Assembly (NCBI RefSeq): GCF_029774175.1
Contig: NZ_CP103834.1
Span: 2,304,402 to 2,368,401 of the forward strand
Source: Actinobacillus genomosp. 1
Lineage (GTDB): Bacteria > Pseudomonadota > Gammaproteobacteria > Enterobacterales > Pasteurellaceae
Reading direction: 5' to 3'
Length of the DNA: 64,000 bases
Numbering within the stretch: position 1 is the first letter of the stretch; each line of letters begins with the position of its first letter. The notes under the pieces are model-generated. The model made no database searches and had not been told where the DNA came from. It worked only from the letters and a program-made list of their open reading frames with translations. Of the stretch, positions 17,554-26,361 are shown piece by piece. A program made the translations under genes and the position numbers.

Positions 17554-18231
17554 ATGAATAATTGGGATTTTCGTTGTATCGAATGTCATCAAAGATTACG
17601 GATTGCACGGCATGGTATTTGTAGTCGTTGTTTTAATCGGTTGGAAATAACACCTTATTGCGGTTGTTGCGGGGCGTTATTAGTCGATAATCATCACCAT
17701 TGCGGCGAATGTTTAAAAAATGAACCTAAATGGCATCGTATGGTATTGGCTTCACGTTATAGTATGCCGATGACGAAGTGGATTCATCAGTTTAAATTTC
17801 AAGGACAATATTGGTTAGATCGTCCGCTTGCTCGTTTACTGTTATTGGCAATTAAAAATGCGCAACGTGAACACGGATTAATATTACCCGAAGTGATTTT
17901 ACCGGTTCCGCTTTATTGGCTGAGATATTGGAAACGAGGTTTTAATCAAGCGGAATTATTAGCGATTTATTTAGCGAAATGGTTAAATATTCCTATCGAT
18001 ACTCAAAGTTTAAAACGGGTACATAATACTTGCTCGCAACGAGAATTAAGGGCTGTTCAGCGTCGTCATAATTTAAAAGATGCTTTTCGTTATCAGCCTA
18101 TATTTCCTTATCAACGCATTGCAATTATTGATGATGTGGTGACGACAGGCTCAACATTAAATGCTATTTGTAGCGAATTATTAAAACAAGGAGCCAAAGA
18201 AATTCAAGTTTGGACGTTAGCAAGAGCTTAA
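17554..18231 (+). CDS. comF: Competence protein ComF (phosphoribosyltransferase-like)
   Basis: Needed for natural transformation, probably at the inner-membrane or cytosolic handling of incoming single strands. 225 residues. The N-terminal zinc-finger cysteines are FRCIECHQRL, ICSRC and YCGCCGALLVDNHHHCGEC; the C-terminal phosphoribosyltransferase-fold motif is IAIIDDVVTTGSTLNA. VLPVPLYWLRYWKRGFNQAELLA is the conserved central block. It is a lone gene here with a CRP-S site upstream, whereas in Haemophilus it ends the comABCDEF operon. The presence of many Apl-type USS copies in the window fits a competent host. Confidence 0.93.
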   Translation: MNNWDFRCIECHQRLRIARHGICSRCFNRLEITPYCGCCGALLVDNHHHCGECLKNEPKWHRMVLASRYSMPMTKWIHQFKFQGQYWLDRPLARLLLLAIKNAQREHGLILPEVILPVPLYWLRYWKRGFNQAELLAIYLAKWLNIPIDTQSLKRVHNTCSQRELRAVQRRHNLKDAFRYQPIFPYQRIAIIDDVVTTGSTLNAICSELLKQGAKEIQVWTLARA

Positions 18232-18637
18232 GTTTTAAATAAAAGATATAAGAAGTATTTCTTTAAAGATGCTTATATTTTTGGAGTTTTAGTTATTTAT
18301 TGTGATTTATAAATGATTAATTATGCGGTAAATGTTTAGCCGGTGTAAGTTTTATTAGCTTATTTAATTGGTATGGCAAACAAATATTTATGTTTTATTT
18401 ATCGTATTGCTATATGAGCTTGTCTAACCAGTGTTGCAAAGATCATTTAAATTATTATAATGTTTTTGAATTCTTTACTTTTTACTTATTATTAGCCTAA
18501 TGACATCTATAAATTATTGAAGTGTAAACGTCAGTTTTTTTAGAAATGTTATGAGAAGTATTTGAGTAAAAGTAGAATTTACTCCCATATATTATTAAAT
18601 CTATCACTATTTAGATATTTGATAATAGTATGGCGAT
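18232..18637. other. AT-rich intergenic region after comF
   Basis: No supported gene. A weak hairpin (ATATAAG/CTTATAT near 18245-18280) followed by TTTTT could end comF. The rest is low-complexity AT-rich DNA up to the candidate sRNA; a TAGTAT (18626-18631) might be its -10 box. Confidence 0.5.
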
Positions 18638-18754
18638 AAGCGTAATGAATTAACCGCACGGAAACGCTTCTAATCACGCTTTAAGTGATTGGAAGTATAT
18701 GTGTTAGGTTGTTGTAAAAGACGGTTGAAAAGGAGCTTCCGACCGTCTTTTTTT
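18638..18754 (+). ncRNA. Candidate sRNA between comF and rsmC
   Basis: A 117-nt segment with two compact structures. CTTCTAATCAC (18667-18677) pairs with GTGATTGGAAG (18685-18695), an 11-bp stem with one G-U pair and a 7-nt loop. After a GU-rich single-stranded stretch (GTATATGTGTTAGGTTGTTG) comes a terminator: AAAAGACGGT (18716-18725) with ACCGTCTTTT (18742-18751) and a T-run. Stem, unpaired U/G-rich region and terminator are the layout of Hfq-type sRNAs. The terminator may instead, or also, serve rsmC on the other strand. No protein-coding content is visible. Family not recognised. Confidence 0.45.
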
Positions 18755-18762
18755 AGAAAATG

Positions 18763-19752
18763 TTATGCCCTTGCCGAATACACCTTAAATTTATTGGACT
18801 TAGCAATCATTTTATGTGAGCCGAAAGCTTTATCCAATAAATCCGGATAAGGTAAGAAAGCATTCGCCACAATACGTAATTCCCCACCTCGATTTAAACG
18901 CTGTTTTGCTTGAGCAATTAAATCTTCTACCGCACGATAAGCGGTATCAATGCCATCGTGAAACGGCGGATTTGAAACAATTAAATCGAATCGCTCTTCA
19001 ATATGTGAAAAAACATCACTTGCCACAACCGTTCCTTCCAACGCATTTTCCGCAAGCGTACGGCGAGAAGATTCCAATGCCATTGCGTGAATATCGGACA
19101 TGGTTAATTTAATTTTTTCAAATTGATGTTTGAGGCTTGCCCCAATCACACCGGCTCCACAACCAAGATCTAATACTTTGCCTTTCAAGCGGTCTGCCTT
19201 ATTAAAAGTAGATAGTAATAGTTGTGTGCCGCCGTCTAACTCTGCCGAACTGAATACCGCCGGTAAAGCGAAGATATTAAGCTCTTGCAAGCGGTAAGAT
19301 TTCCAGAATTTTTTGCCATCAAATTCCGGTACGCTTTGCAACTCAAAATGGTATAAACCGCAGCGGCGAGCGGAATCAATTTTGGCAATATTACCGTAAG
19401 GCTCAAGTAATTTTTCCACCGAACGTACACCGGCACGGTTTTCACCGATAATCAACATGTCTTGTCCTACATCAGCTTGCGAAAGCCATTGTAGTAATTG
19501 ATATTGACATTCTTGTTTGTTTTTAGTCCAGTAAAAGACGGCTAATTCGGCTTTAATTTCGCAATCTAAACCGAAGCTCACATCGGCATATTGGCGTGCA
19601 TAATCGAAATAACTGCTAAAAACGGCAACGCTTTTTGCATTCGCTTTTATTTGATCGGCAAAACGATCTCGAACATCACCAAAAAGTAAAATCGATTTAT
19701 TGGCAAACAAAGGCAAATGACGGCTTAATACTTCACTTTCAAGAGAGAGCAT
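18763..19752 (-). CDS. rsmC: 16S rRNA (guanine1207-N2)-methyltransferase RsmC
   Basis: Methylates G1207 in helix 34 of 16S rRNA using S-adenosylmethionine. 329 residues, two Rossmann methyltransferase-like halves as in E. coli RsmC: a degenerate N-terminal half (residues 1-160) and the active C-terminal half with the SAM motif KVLDLGCGAGVIGASL near 190 and the catalytic motif IVSNPPFHDG near 255, ending NKFKVYSARA. The hairpin at 18716-18754 may serve as its terminator. Divergent from holD. Confidence 0.95.
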   Translation of the reverse strand: MLSLESEVLSRHLPLFANKSILLFGDVRDRFADQIKANAKSVAVFSSYFDYARQYADVSFGLDCEIKAELAVFYWTKNKQECQYQLLQWLSQADVGQDMLIIGENRAGVRSVEKLLEPYGNIAKIDSARRCGLYHFELQSVPEFDGKKFWKSYRLQELNIFALPAVFSSAELDGGTQLLLSTFNKADRLKGKVLDLGCGAGVIGASLKHQFEKIKLTMSDIHAMALESSRRTLAENALEGTVVASDVFSHIEERFDLIVSNPPFHDGIDTAYRAVEDLIAQAKQRLNRGGELRIVANAFLPYPDLLDKAFGSHKMIAKSNKFKVYSARA

Positions 19753-19856
19753 AACTATCCTTTTATTTCCGTATATTACGGGGCTTAATCATAAAAACAT
19801 TTCCGCATTTTACCGACTTTTGATACTATTCCCTACTTGTTTTTGCGAGGTATGAG

Positions 19857-20279
19857 ATGAATCGGCGAGATTTGCTATTAAATGAGATGAATATTCCTCA
19901 ATGGGTGCTGACAAAACCGCAAGTATTAAAGGGCGATGCGCAAATTCGCTTGGATAAAGCGGTGAAACTGGTTGTGGTATGTGAAGATAATCATCAAACT
20001 AGCGGTCTGTTTTCGGATATCTTATGTACCTTGCAGTTGCAGCCTAACCAATATCAATGGTTGGATGCGGAACAAGCCCAGCGTTTAGCTTTTGATCATC
20101 ATCCTATTTTTTGGCTAATCCAAACGGAAGAGCAAGCGGTTGAAATTGCAAAAAAATTTGCAAATCAGACCGCTTGGCAACATAGCTCGTGGCAAGAATT
20201 AACTCGTGTAGCGACTAAACGCCAACTTTGGCAACAAATGGCGGCATTTTGTCAGCATTTTGAGGATAATCATGATTGA
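19857..20279 (+). CDS. holD: DNA polymerase III psi subunit HolD
   Basis: Psi subunit of the clamp-loader complex; it pairs with chi (HolC) and links the loader to SSB. 140 residues. The N-terminus MNRRDLLLNEMNIPQWVLTKPQVLKG, including the conserved NI-Q-W segment, is typical; the rest is poorly conserved in the family, as seen here. It overlaps rimI by 8 nt, the same holD-rimI linkage found in E. coli. Confidence 0.92.
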   Translation: MNRRDLLLNEMNIPQWVLTKPQVLKGDAQIRLDKAVKLVVVCEDNHQTSGLFSDILCTLQLQPNQYQWLDAEQAQRLAFDHHPIFWLIQTEEQAVEIAKKFANQTAWQHSSWQELTRVATKRQLWQQMAAFCQHFEDNHD

Positions 20280-20709
20280 AATCATTAATGAATCGGATTT
20301 TGACCGCTTGTTTGAGATTGAGCAAGCCGCACACCTTGTACCTTGGAGCAAAGGCACGTTACTTAATAATCAAGGCGATAAATACTTAAATCTCAAGCTG
20401 ACCGAGCAAAATCAAATTGTGGCTTTTGCTATTTGCCAAACCGTATTGGACGAAGCGACTTTATTTAACATTGCGGTTGATCCGAATTTTCAAGCAAAAG
20501 GCTACGGCAAACGCTTATTATCCGCCTTAATTGAAAGACTGCGTGAACAAGGTATCTTAACGCTTTGGCTGGAAGTGCGAGAATCCAATCTCGCCGCACA
20601 AAAATTATATGACGCACTCGGTTTTAATGAAGTCACTATTCGTAAAAACTATTATCCGACACCGAGTGGCGCAAGAGAAAATGCCGTTGTGATGGCATTG
20701 TATTTATAA
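20272..20709 (+). CDS. rimI: Ribosomal protein S18-alanine N-acetyltransferase RimI
   Basis: GNAT-family acetyltransferase acting on the N-terminal alanine of ribosomal protein S18. With the ATG at 20272 the protein has 145 residues and starts MIEIINESDFDRLFEIEQAAH, in line with family members; the alternative start at 20260 lacks a better ribosome site, and GAGG sits 6 nt before 20272. The acetyl-CoA loop is QAKGYGKRLLSALIE and the C-terminal motif EVRESNLAAQKLYDALGF. It overlaps the holD stop and is followed 22 bp later by srmB. Confidence 0.94.
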   Translation: MIEIINESDFDRLFEIEQAAHLVPWSKGTLLNNQGDKYLNLKLTEQNQIVAFAICQTVLDEATLFNIAVDPNFQAKGYGKRLLSALIERLREQGILTLWLEVRESNLAAQKLYDALGFNEVTIRKNYYPTPSGARENAVVMALYL

Positions 20710-20731
20710 ATAATTAGGAACATTAAACATA

Positions 20732-22069
20732 ATGACCACTGAAACCCCATTAATGACCTTTGAGGAACTAGATTTAGCCCCTCAACTGTTAAAAGCACTC
20801 AATAAAAAAGGTTATAAACGCCCGACCGCCGTACAAGCGGAAACTATTCCGCACGCACTTGACGGACGTGATTTACTTGGTTCGGCACCGACCGGCACCG
20901 GCAAAACCGCCGCATTTTTATTACCGGCGATTCAACATTTGTTAGATTACCCACGCCGTAAACCGGGCGCACCACGCATTTTAATTTTAACCCCAACCCG
21001 TGAACTTGCGATGCAAGTGTCGGAAGAAGCGCAAGCTTTTGCCGAATTTACCAAACTCAGTATTGCGACGATTACCGGCGGTGTGGCGTATCAAAATCAC
21101 GGCGAAGTGTTTAACAGCAACCAAGATATCGTGGTCGCGACACCGGGACGTTTAATGCAATATATCAAAGAAGAAAATTTTGACTGCCGTGCGGTGGAGA
21201 TTTTGATCTTTGATGAGGCGGATCGGATGTTACAAATGGGCTTTGGGCAAGATGCGGAAAAAATTGCGGCGGAAACCCGTTGGCGTAAGCATACGTGGTT
21301 ATTCTCGGCAACGCTGGAAGGCGAGTTGTTAGTTGATTTTACCGACCGTATTTTGGATAACCCGTTAAAAATTGATGCGGAACCAAGCCGCCGTGAGCGT
21401 AAAAAAATCCAACAATGGTATTACCATGCGGACAATGTGGAACACAAAACTAAATTGCTTGCCCGTTTAATTGCTACGATGGAAATGGAAAAAACAATCG
21501 TCTTTGTTCGTCGTCGTGAAGATGTACGCGAGTTAAGCGATACGTTACGTAAACGTGGCTTACGTTCGACTTATTTAGAAGGCGATATGGCGCAAACTCA
21601 GCGTAACCAAGCGATCGCCCGTTTAAAAGACGGTGTGGTGAACGTATTGGTCGCGACAGATGTTGCCGCGCGTGGTATTGATATTGATGATGTCGATTAT
21701 GTGATTAACTTCGACTTACCGTACAGTGCGGATACTTATTTACACCGTATCGGTCGTACCGCTCGTGCCGGTAAAAAAGGCTCGGCGATATCATTGGTGG
21801 AAGCTCATGATTACAAGCTGTTAGGTAAAATCAAACGCTATACCGAAGAGCCGTTAAAAGCAAGAGTGATTGAAGGTTTAGAACCTCGTACCAAAGCACC
21901 GAAAGACGGTGAGTTGAATACTACGACCAAAAAAGAAAAAGCACGTATTAAAAAACGCAAAGAGGCGAAAAAAGAAGCGGCAAAAGCCAAAGTAAAAGTG
22001 CGTCATAAAGACACCAAAAATATCGGTAAACGTCGTAAACCGGCTTCGGAAGCGACAACATCTGCGTAA
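20732..22069 (+). CDS. srmB: ATP-dependent RNA helicase SrmB
   Basis: DEAD-box helicase, 445 residues, that assists assembly of the 50S subunit. Q motif with KRPTAVQAETIPHALDGRD, Walker A SAPTGTGKTAAFLLP, motif Ia PTRELAMQ, DEAD in LIFDEADRMLQMG, SAT in FSATLE, and motif VI HRIGRTARAGKKG are all intact. The C-terminal 60 residues are strongly basic (KKEKARIKKRKEAKKE), an RNA-binding tail. Assignment to SrmB rather than RhlE or DeaD rests on length and the segment before motif I. Ends at a 14-bp USS-pair terminator. Confidence 0.92.
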   Translation: MTTETPLMTFEELDLAPQLLKALNKKGYKRPTAVQAETIPHALDGRDLLGSAPTGTGKTAAFLLPAIQHLLDYPRRKPGAPRILILTPTRELAMQVSEEAQAFAEFTKLSIATITGGVAYQNHGEVFNSNQDIVVATPGRLMQYIKEENFDCRAVEILIFDEADRMLQMGFGQDAEKIAAETRWRKHTWLFSATLEGELLVDFTDRILDNPLKIDAEPSRRERKKIQQWYYHADNVEHKTKLLARLIATMEMEKTIVFVRRREDVRELSDTLRKRGLRSTYLEGDMAQTQRNQAIARLKDGVVNVLVATDVAARGIDIDDVDYVINFDLPYSADTYLHRIGRTARAGKKGSAISLVEAHDYKLLGKIKRYTEEPLKARVIEGLEPRTKAPKDGELNTTTKKEKARIKKRKEAKKEAAKAKVKVRHKDTKNIGKRRKPASEATTSA

Positions 22070-22073
22070 TCAC

Positions 22074-22121
22074 AAGCGGTTAAATTTTTGCAAGATTTTG
22101 CGGAAATTTAACCGCTTTTGC
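22074..22121 (+). terminator. USS inverted-pair terminator after srmB
   Basis: AAGCGGTTAAATTT (22074-22087) and AAATTTAACCGCTT (22104-22117) form a perfect 14-bp stem, then TT. The left arm is a full ACAAGCGGT uptake core. Confidence 0.85.
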
Positions 22122-22146
22122 TTTCTGCCTTATACAAGGAGGGAAA

Positions 22147-22776
22147 ATGGATCTACACAACATTCGAGAAGATTATAGTAAACAAGAACTGTCCCAAGCA
22201 CATTGTCATGCGGATCCGATTCAACAATTCGAACAATGGTTGCAAGAGGCTATTTTTACTCAAGTTAATGAACCGACCGCAATGAATGTAGCGACCGTAC
22301 TTGACGGTAAACCGACCAGCCGAATTGTGTTATTAAAAGAAGTGAATCCAAACGGCTTTGTGTTTTTTACCAATTATCAAAGCCGTAAGGGGCAAGCGAT
22401 TGAGCAAAATCCTTATGCGGCATTAACCTTTTTTTGGGCGGAGTTAGAACGTTCGGTACGGATTGAAGGACAGATTGAGAAAATTTCAGCTGAGGAATCG
22501 GATCGCTATTTTGCCAGCCGTCCTTATACCAGCCGAGTCGGAGCTTGGGCAAGTAATCAGAGTCAAGTGTTAGCCAGTAAAAGCGAGTTGGTGGCAAAGG
22601 CGGCATTGATTGCGGCGAAACACCCGTTACAAGTGCCTCGCCCACCACATTGGGGCGGTTATATCGTATTACCGGAACGCATTGAATTTTGGCAGGGCAG
22701 ACCAAGTCGTTTGCACGATCGCATTTGTTATCGCCTTGTTGAAGGAAAGTGGCATAAAGAAAGGTTATCGCCATAA
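22147..22776 (+). CDS. pdxH: Pyridoxamine 5'-phosphate oxidase PdxH
   Basis: FMN enzyme oxidising pyridoxine or pyridoxamine 5'-phosphate to pyridoxal phosphate, in synthesis and salvage of vitamin B6. 209 residues, full length. Signature blocks are RIVLLKEVNPNGFVFFTNYQSRKG, RSVRIEGQIEKIS, SRPYTSRVGAWASNQSQ and, at the C-terminus, WQGRPSRLHDRICYRL. AGGAGGG precedes the ATG. Single-gene unit between terminators. Confidence 0.96.
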   Translation: MDLHNIREDYSKQELSQAHCHADPIQQFEQWLQEAIFTQVNEPTAMNVATVLDGKPTSRIVLLKEVNPNGFVFFTNYQSRKGQAIEQNPYAALTFFWAELERSVRIEGQIEKISAEESDRYFASRPYTSRVGAWASNQSQVLASKSELVAKAALIAAKHPLQVPRPPHWGGYIVLPERIEFWQGRPSRLHDRICYRLVEGKWHKERLSP

Positions 22777-22790
22777 GGCTGCAGAGATAA

Positions 22791-22818
22791 AAAATGGTGA
22801 GATTTCTCACCATTTTTT
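22791..22818. terminator. Terminator after pdxH
   Basis: AAAATGGTGAGA-TT-TCTCACCATTTT with further T residues: a 12-bp stem usable in both directions between convergent genes. Confidence 0.9.
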
Positions 22819-22847
22819 GTTGATTTGACTAAATTAATCGAAGATTT

Positions 22848-24485
22848 TTAGTCAGCAAGTTTTGTACCGTACAAATAAGTGTAACCGAACGGACTTTGTT
22901 TGTAGTCTTGTACACGTTTACTAGTCGGCGCAAAGTTAATTGAGTGTGCCACGTTAATCCACGGAGCTCGTTCTCTTAACAATACTTGTGCCTGTTCGTA
23001 GAGTTTAGTACGTTCTGCTTTATCTGATAAGCCGAGTGCTTTGTCTAATAACGCATCTAACTCAGGGCTGTTAAAACGAGCATAGTTACTGTTGCCAACG
23101 TTTGCTGAACCGAATAATGGTGATAAGAAGTTATCCGGATCACCGTTATCGCCAGACCAACCGTAAGTACCGGCAGTGAATTCGCCTGCTTTTGAGCGTT
23201 TAATATAATCGCCCCATTCATAAGTCACTAATTTTGCTTTTACCCCGATTTTTTCCCAGTCAGCCTGAATAATTTCAGACATACGGCGCGGGTTCGGATT
23301 TGAAGCACGCACCACCGGCTGTACCCAAAGTTCGGTTTCGAAACCGTTCGGATAGCCTGCTTCCGCGAGTAATTGCTTCGCTTTTTCGATATTGAATTCC
23401 GATTCAGGTAAGCTGTCGTTGTAGCCCCAAATGGTTGGCGGTAACGGGTTTTTCGCCGCAATACCGGCACCTTGGTAAACCACGTCAATAATCGCTTTTT
23501 TATCGACCGCAAGATTTAACGCTTGGCGTACTTTCACATTATCAAACGGTGCTTTTTCGGTGTTAAATGCCACATAAGCGATATTTAAACCCGGTTGTGA
23601 AAGCAATTGCACTTTCGGATCGGTTTTCATTTTTTCAATATCGGTCGCATTCGGGAAGTCGATTAAATCGCATTGACCTGCTTGTAATTTTGCATAACGA
23701 GCGGTTGCATCCGGTACGATTTCAAAAATTAAACGGTCGAAATCCGCTTTACCTTTCCAATAATCTTTATGCGCAACATAGCGGCTTGCCTGATCTAAAA
23801 CGTAACCGGTAAAGGCGAACGGACCGGTACCAATCGGTGTGGTGTCGATGGTTTCCGGTTTACCCGCTTTTAACATCGCATCCGCATATTCCGCAGAATA
23901 GATCGAAGTGAAGTCCATACCTAAACTTGAAACGAAGGTTGCATCACGTTTGGTTAGGGTAAATTTCACCGTATGATCGTCCACTTTCTCTACCGCTTTT
24001 AATAAAGTCGGGAATTTCATTGCTTTAAAGTACGGATAGGTCGCTTTTGATACCGTATGATAAGGATGATTCGGATCTAACTGACGGTTAAATGAAAAGA
24101 CTACGTCATCCGCATTAAAATCACGGCTTGGAGTAAATTCTTTGTTTGAGTGGAATTTTACCCCTTTACGTAAATGGAAAGTGTAAGTTAAGCCGTCTTC
24201 GGAAATATCCCAAGATTCGGCTAACGCCGGCTCAATTTCGGTCGAACCGCGTTTAAATTCGACTAAACGGTTATAAACTTGTTGAGAACTTGCATTGTAC
24301 GAAATGCCGTCCATTGCCAGTGCCGGGCTGAAATATTGCGGAGAACGGCTCACGCAGTTCACGAAAGTTTTTTCGGCAGCCGGTTTTGCTGCAGTTTTAG
24401 CATCAGTGTTTTTATCGTCGCAAGCGGCTAAAGCCAGTACCGCTAATACGGCCGCGCTTACTTTAGTTAAATTGACTAATTTCAT
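22848..24485 (-). CDS. Periplasmic solute-binding lipoprotein, DppA/HbpA/GbpA-like (SBP_bac_5)
   Basis: Substrate-binding component of a dipeptide, heme or glutathione-type ABC importer, anchored as a lipoprotein. The ATG at 24485 gives 545 residues and a lipobox (VLALAACDDKN), preceded by AGGAG-like sequence; the longer frame to 24566 has no such support. Family motifs: the 30-residue stretch beginning NRLVEFKRGSTEIEPALAES, VKFHSNKEFTPSRDFNADDV, PIGTGPFAFTGY, and GDNGDPDNFLSPLF near the C-terminus. In Pasteurellaceae such orphan proteins were named heme-binding (HbpA) and later glutathione-binding (GbpA). No permease genes are next to it, so it probably uses Dpp components encoded elsewhere. 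Confidence 0.85.
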   Translation of the reverse strand: MKLVNLTKVSAAVLAVLALAACDDKNTDAKTAAKPAAEKTFVNCVSRSPQYFSPALAMDGISYNASSQQVYNRLVEFKRGSTEIEPALAESWDISEDGLTYTFHLRKGVKFHSNKEFTPSRDFNADDVVFSFNRQLDPNHPYHTVSKATYPYFKAMKFPTLLKAVEKVDDHTVKFTLTKRDATFVSSLGMDFTSIYSAEYADAMLKAGKPETIDTTPIGTGPFAFTGYVLDQASRYVAHKDYWKGKADFDRLIFEIVPDATARYAKLQAGQCDLIDFPNATDIEKMKTDPKVQLLSQPGLNIAYVAFNTEKAPFDNVKVRQALNLAVDKKAIIDVVYQGAGIAAKNPLPPTIWGYNDSLPESEFNIEKAKQLLAEAGYPNGFETELWVQPVVRASNPNPRRMSEIIQADWEKIGVKAKLVTYEWGDYIKRSKAGEFTAGTYGWSGDNGDPDNFLSPLFGSANVGNSNYARFNSPELDALLDKALGLSDKAERTKLYEQAQVLLRERAPWINVAHSINFAPTSKRVQDYKQSPFGYTYLYGTKLAD

Positions 24486-24598
24486 AGGTTCTCCAAGTAG
24501 GATTAAAATTATAAAAAGTATAATTCGGCAGAGATTACCTTGTCTGATGGTGAGAGTAAAGAACAAAAGGCGTTTCGTTATAAGAAAACGATATAAAA

Positions 24599-24650
24599 AG
24601 CGGTCTAATTTCCGCTAAATTTTGCAAAAAAGTAGGAAAATTAGACCGCT
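24599..24650 (-). terminator. USS inverted-pair hairpin between aldehyde dehydrogenase and binding-protein genes
   Basis: AGCGGTCTAATTT (24599-24611) pairs with AAATTAGACCGCT (24638-24650), 13 bp. It splits the two minus-strand genes into separate units. Confidence 0.75.
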
Positions 24651-24674
24651 GGCTCAAGGAGATTGAGTTAAAAA

Positions 24675-26156
24675 TTAGTACATACCTTCACGTTCTTCAC
24701 GAGTACTGATGTAGATATTTTTCACTTGGGTGTAAGCATCCAACATCATTTGGTGGGTTTCACGTCCGATACCGGAAGATTTATAACCGCCGAACGGTGC
24801 GCCCGCCGGTAAAATATTATAGCAGTTTACCCAGACACGACCGGTTTCGATCGCTTGTGAAACACGTAACGCACGGTTGATGTCTTTGGTCCAAACACCA
24901 CCGCCTAAGCCGTATTCCGAATCGTTTGCCATACGGATAACGTCTTCTTCGGTTTTGAATTTAATCACGGTTGCCACCGGTCCGAAGATTTCTTCTTGTG
25001 CAACACGGCTAGTATTATCTTTAGACTCGATTAAGGTAGGTTCGACGAATTCACCGCAAGCAAGGTTATCCGCCAAGACTTTTCTACCGCCGGTAATAAT
25101 ACGACAACCTTCTTCTTCACCGATTTTCACATATTTTAAGATAGTGTTAAGTTGTCCCGCATTGACCTGCGCACCCATTTGCGTATCGTCTTCCCATGGT
25201 AAACCGACTTTGACTTTCTTAAATTCTTCGGCGAGTGCCGCCACAAATTTGTCGTAAATCCCTTCTTGTACGAAGATACGAGAACCGGCGCAACATACTT
25301 GTCCTTGGTTGAATAAAATACCTTTTTGCGCACCTTCCAACGCTTTATCAAACGGCATATCGTCAAAGAAAATATTAGCCGATTTACCGCCTAATTCTAA
25401 GGTTGCCGGAATGAGTAATTCCGCGGCGGAAATCGCAATATGACGACCGATTTCAGTTGAACCGGTAAAGGCTAATTTATTGAAGCCTTTGTGATGTAAC
25501 ATATATTCGCCGGATTTTGAACCTTTACCGGTAATTACGTTTAGTACGCCTTTCGGGAGTAAATGATTAATTTTTTGTGCAAAAGACAATAAGCTTAACG
25601 AAGTGGTGCTGGAAGGGTGGATTACTACGGTACAACCTGCCGCCAATGCCGGTGCGATTTTCCACGCCGCCATTAAGAACGGGAAGTTCCACGGAATAAT
25701 TTGTCCGACTACACCGATCGGCTCACGTAATACGAGCGAGAGTTCTTCTTGATTGATTTGATTTAAGCTGCCTTCGCCGGCACGAATCGCACTGGCGAAA
25801 TAACGGAAGTGATCGGAAGCCAACGGAATATCCGCCGCTCTGGTTTCACGAATCGGTTTACCGTTGTCTAAGGTTTCTTGTAAAGCGAATAATTCGCTGT
25901 TTTCGTCAATTATATCGGCAATTTTATTTAAAATCGCCGCACGTTCCGCTACCGTTGTTTTACGCCAAGATTTAAATGCTTCTTGCGCCGCTTTTACCGC
26001 CGCATCCACATCCGCATCGGTTGCATCGACAAAATGCGCTAAGACTTCGCCGTTTGCCGGATTATAAGAAGGAAGTAAATCGTTACCGCTACCTTGAGTC
26101 CATTCGCCATTGATTAATAAGCCGTAATTTTTATCAAAAACATTAAGATCTTTCAT
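24675..26156 (-). CDS. NAD(P)-dependent aldehyde dehydrogenase (AldB/acetaldehyde type)
   Basis: Oxidises aldehydes, probably acetaldehyde, to the acid. 493 residues of the classical ALDH fold: cofactor-binding IIPWNFPFLMAAWKIAPAL and FTGSTEIGRHI, catalytic glutamate in LELGGKSANIFF, catalytic cysteine in FNQGQVCCAGSRIFVQ near residue 298, and GPVATVIKF. The ending GRETHQMMLDAYTQVKNIYIS with NILPAGAPFGGYKSSG is close to AldB/ExaC-type enzymes. The next gene upstream on the same strand encodes an acetate transporter, which fits an acetaldehyde-to-acetate role. AAGGAGC lies before the start. Confidence 0.92.
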   Translation of the reverse strand: MKDLNVFDKNYGLLINGEWTQGSGNDLLPSYNPANGEVLAHFVDATDADVDAAVKAAQEAFKSWRKTTVAERAAILNKIADIIDENSELFALQETLDNGKPIRETRAADIPLASDHFRYFASAIRAGEGSLNQINQEELSLVLREPIGVVGQIIPWNFPFLMAAWKIAPALAAGCTVVIHPSSTTSLSLLSFAQKINHLLPKGVLNVITGKGSKSGEYMLHHKGFNKLAFTGSTEIGRHIAISAAELLIPATLELGGKSANIFFDDMPFDKALEGAQKGILFNQGQVCCAGSRIFVQEGIYDKFVAALAEEFKKVKVGLPWEDDTQMGAQVNAGQLNTILKYVKIGEEEGCRIITGGRKVLADNLACGEFVEPTLIESKDNTSRVAQEEIFGPVATVIKFKTEEDVIRMANDSEYGLGGGVWTKDINRALRVSQAIETGRVWVNCYNILPAGAPFGGYKSSGIGRETHQMMLDAYTQVKNIYISTREEREGMY

Positions 26157-26315
26157 TGCATAGCTCCTTATTGATTATAGGATATAAACTCATCTATATA
26201 TTCGATAATATGCCTAACACTCAAATTTGCAATGTTTTTTATACAAAAATGTTAATGAATTGTGAAAAATGTGAGCTGGATCTCAAAACAAGCGGTCTGA
26301 TTTTCTGAAAAATCG

Positions 26316-26346
26316 GCAAAAAATAAGGACGCCGTAGCGTCCTTAT
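26316..26346 (-). terminator. Terminator after satP
   Basis: On the minus strand ATAAGGACGC-TACG-GCGTCCTTAT is followed by TTTTTT: a 10-bp GC-rich stem with a tetraloop. Confidence 0.9.
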
Positions 26347-26361
26347 CGAGATAAACATATT

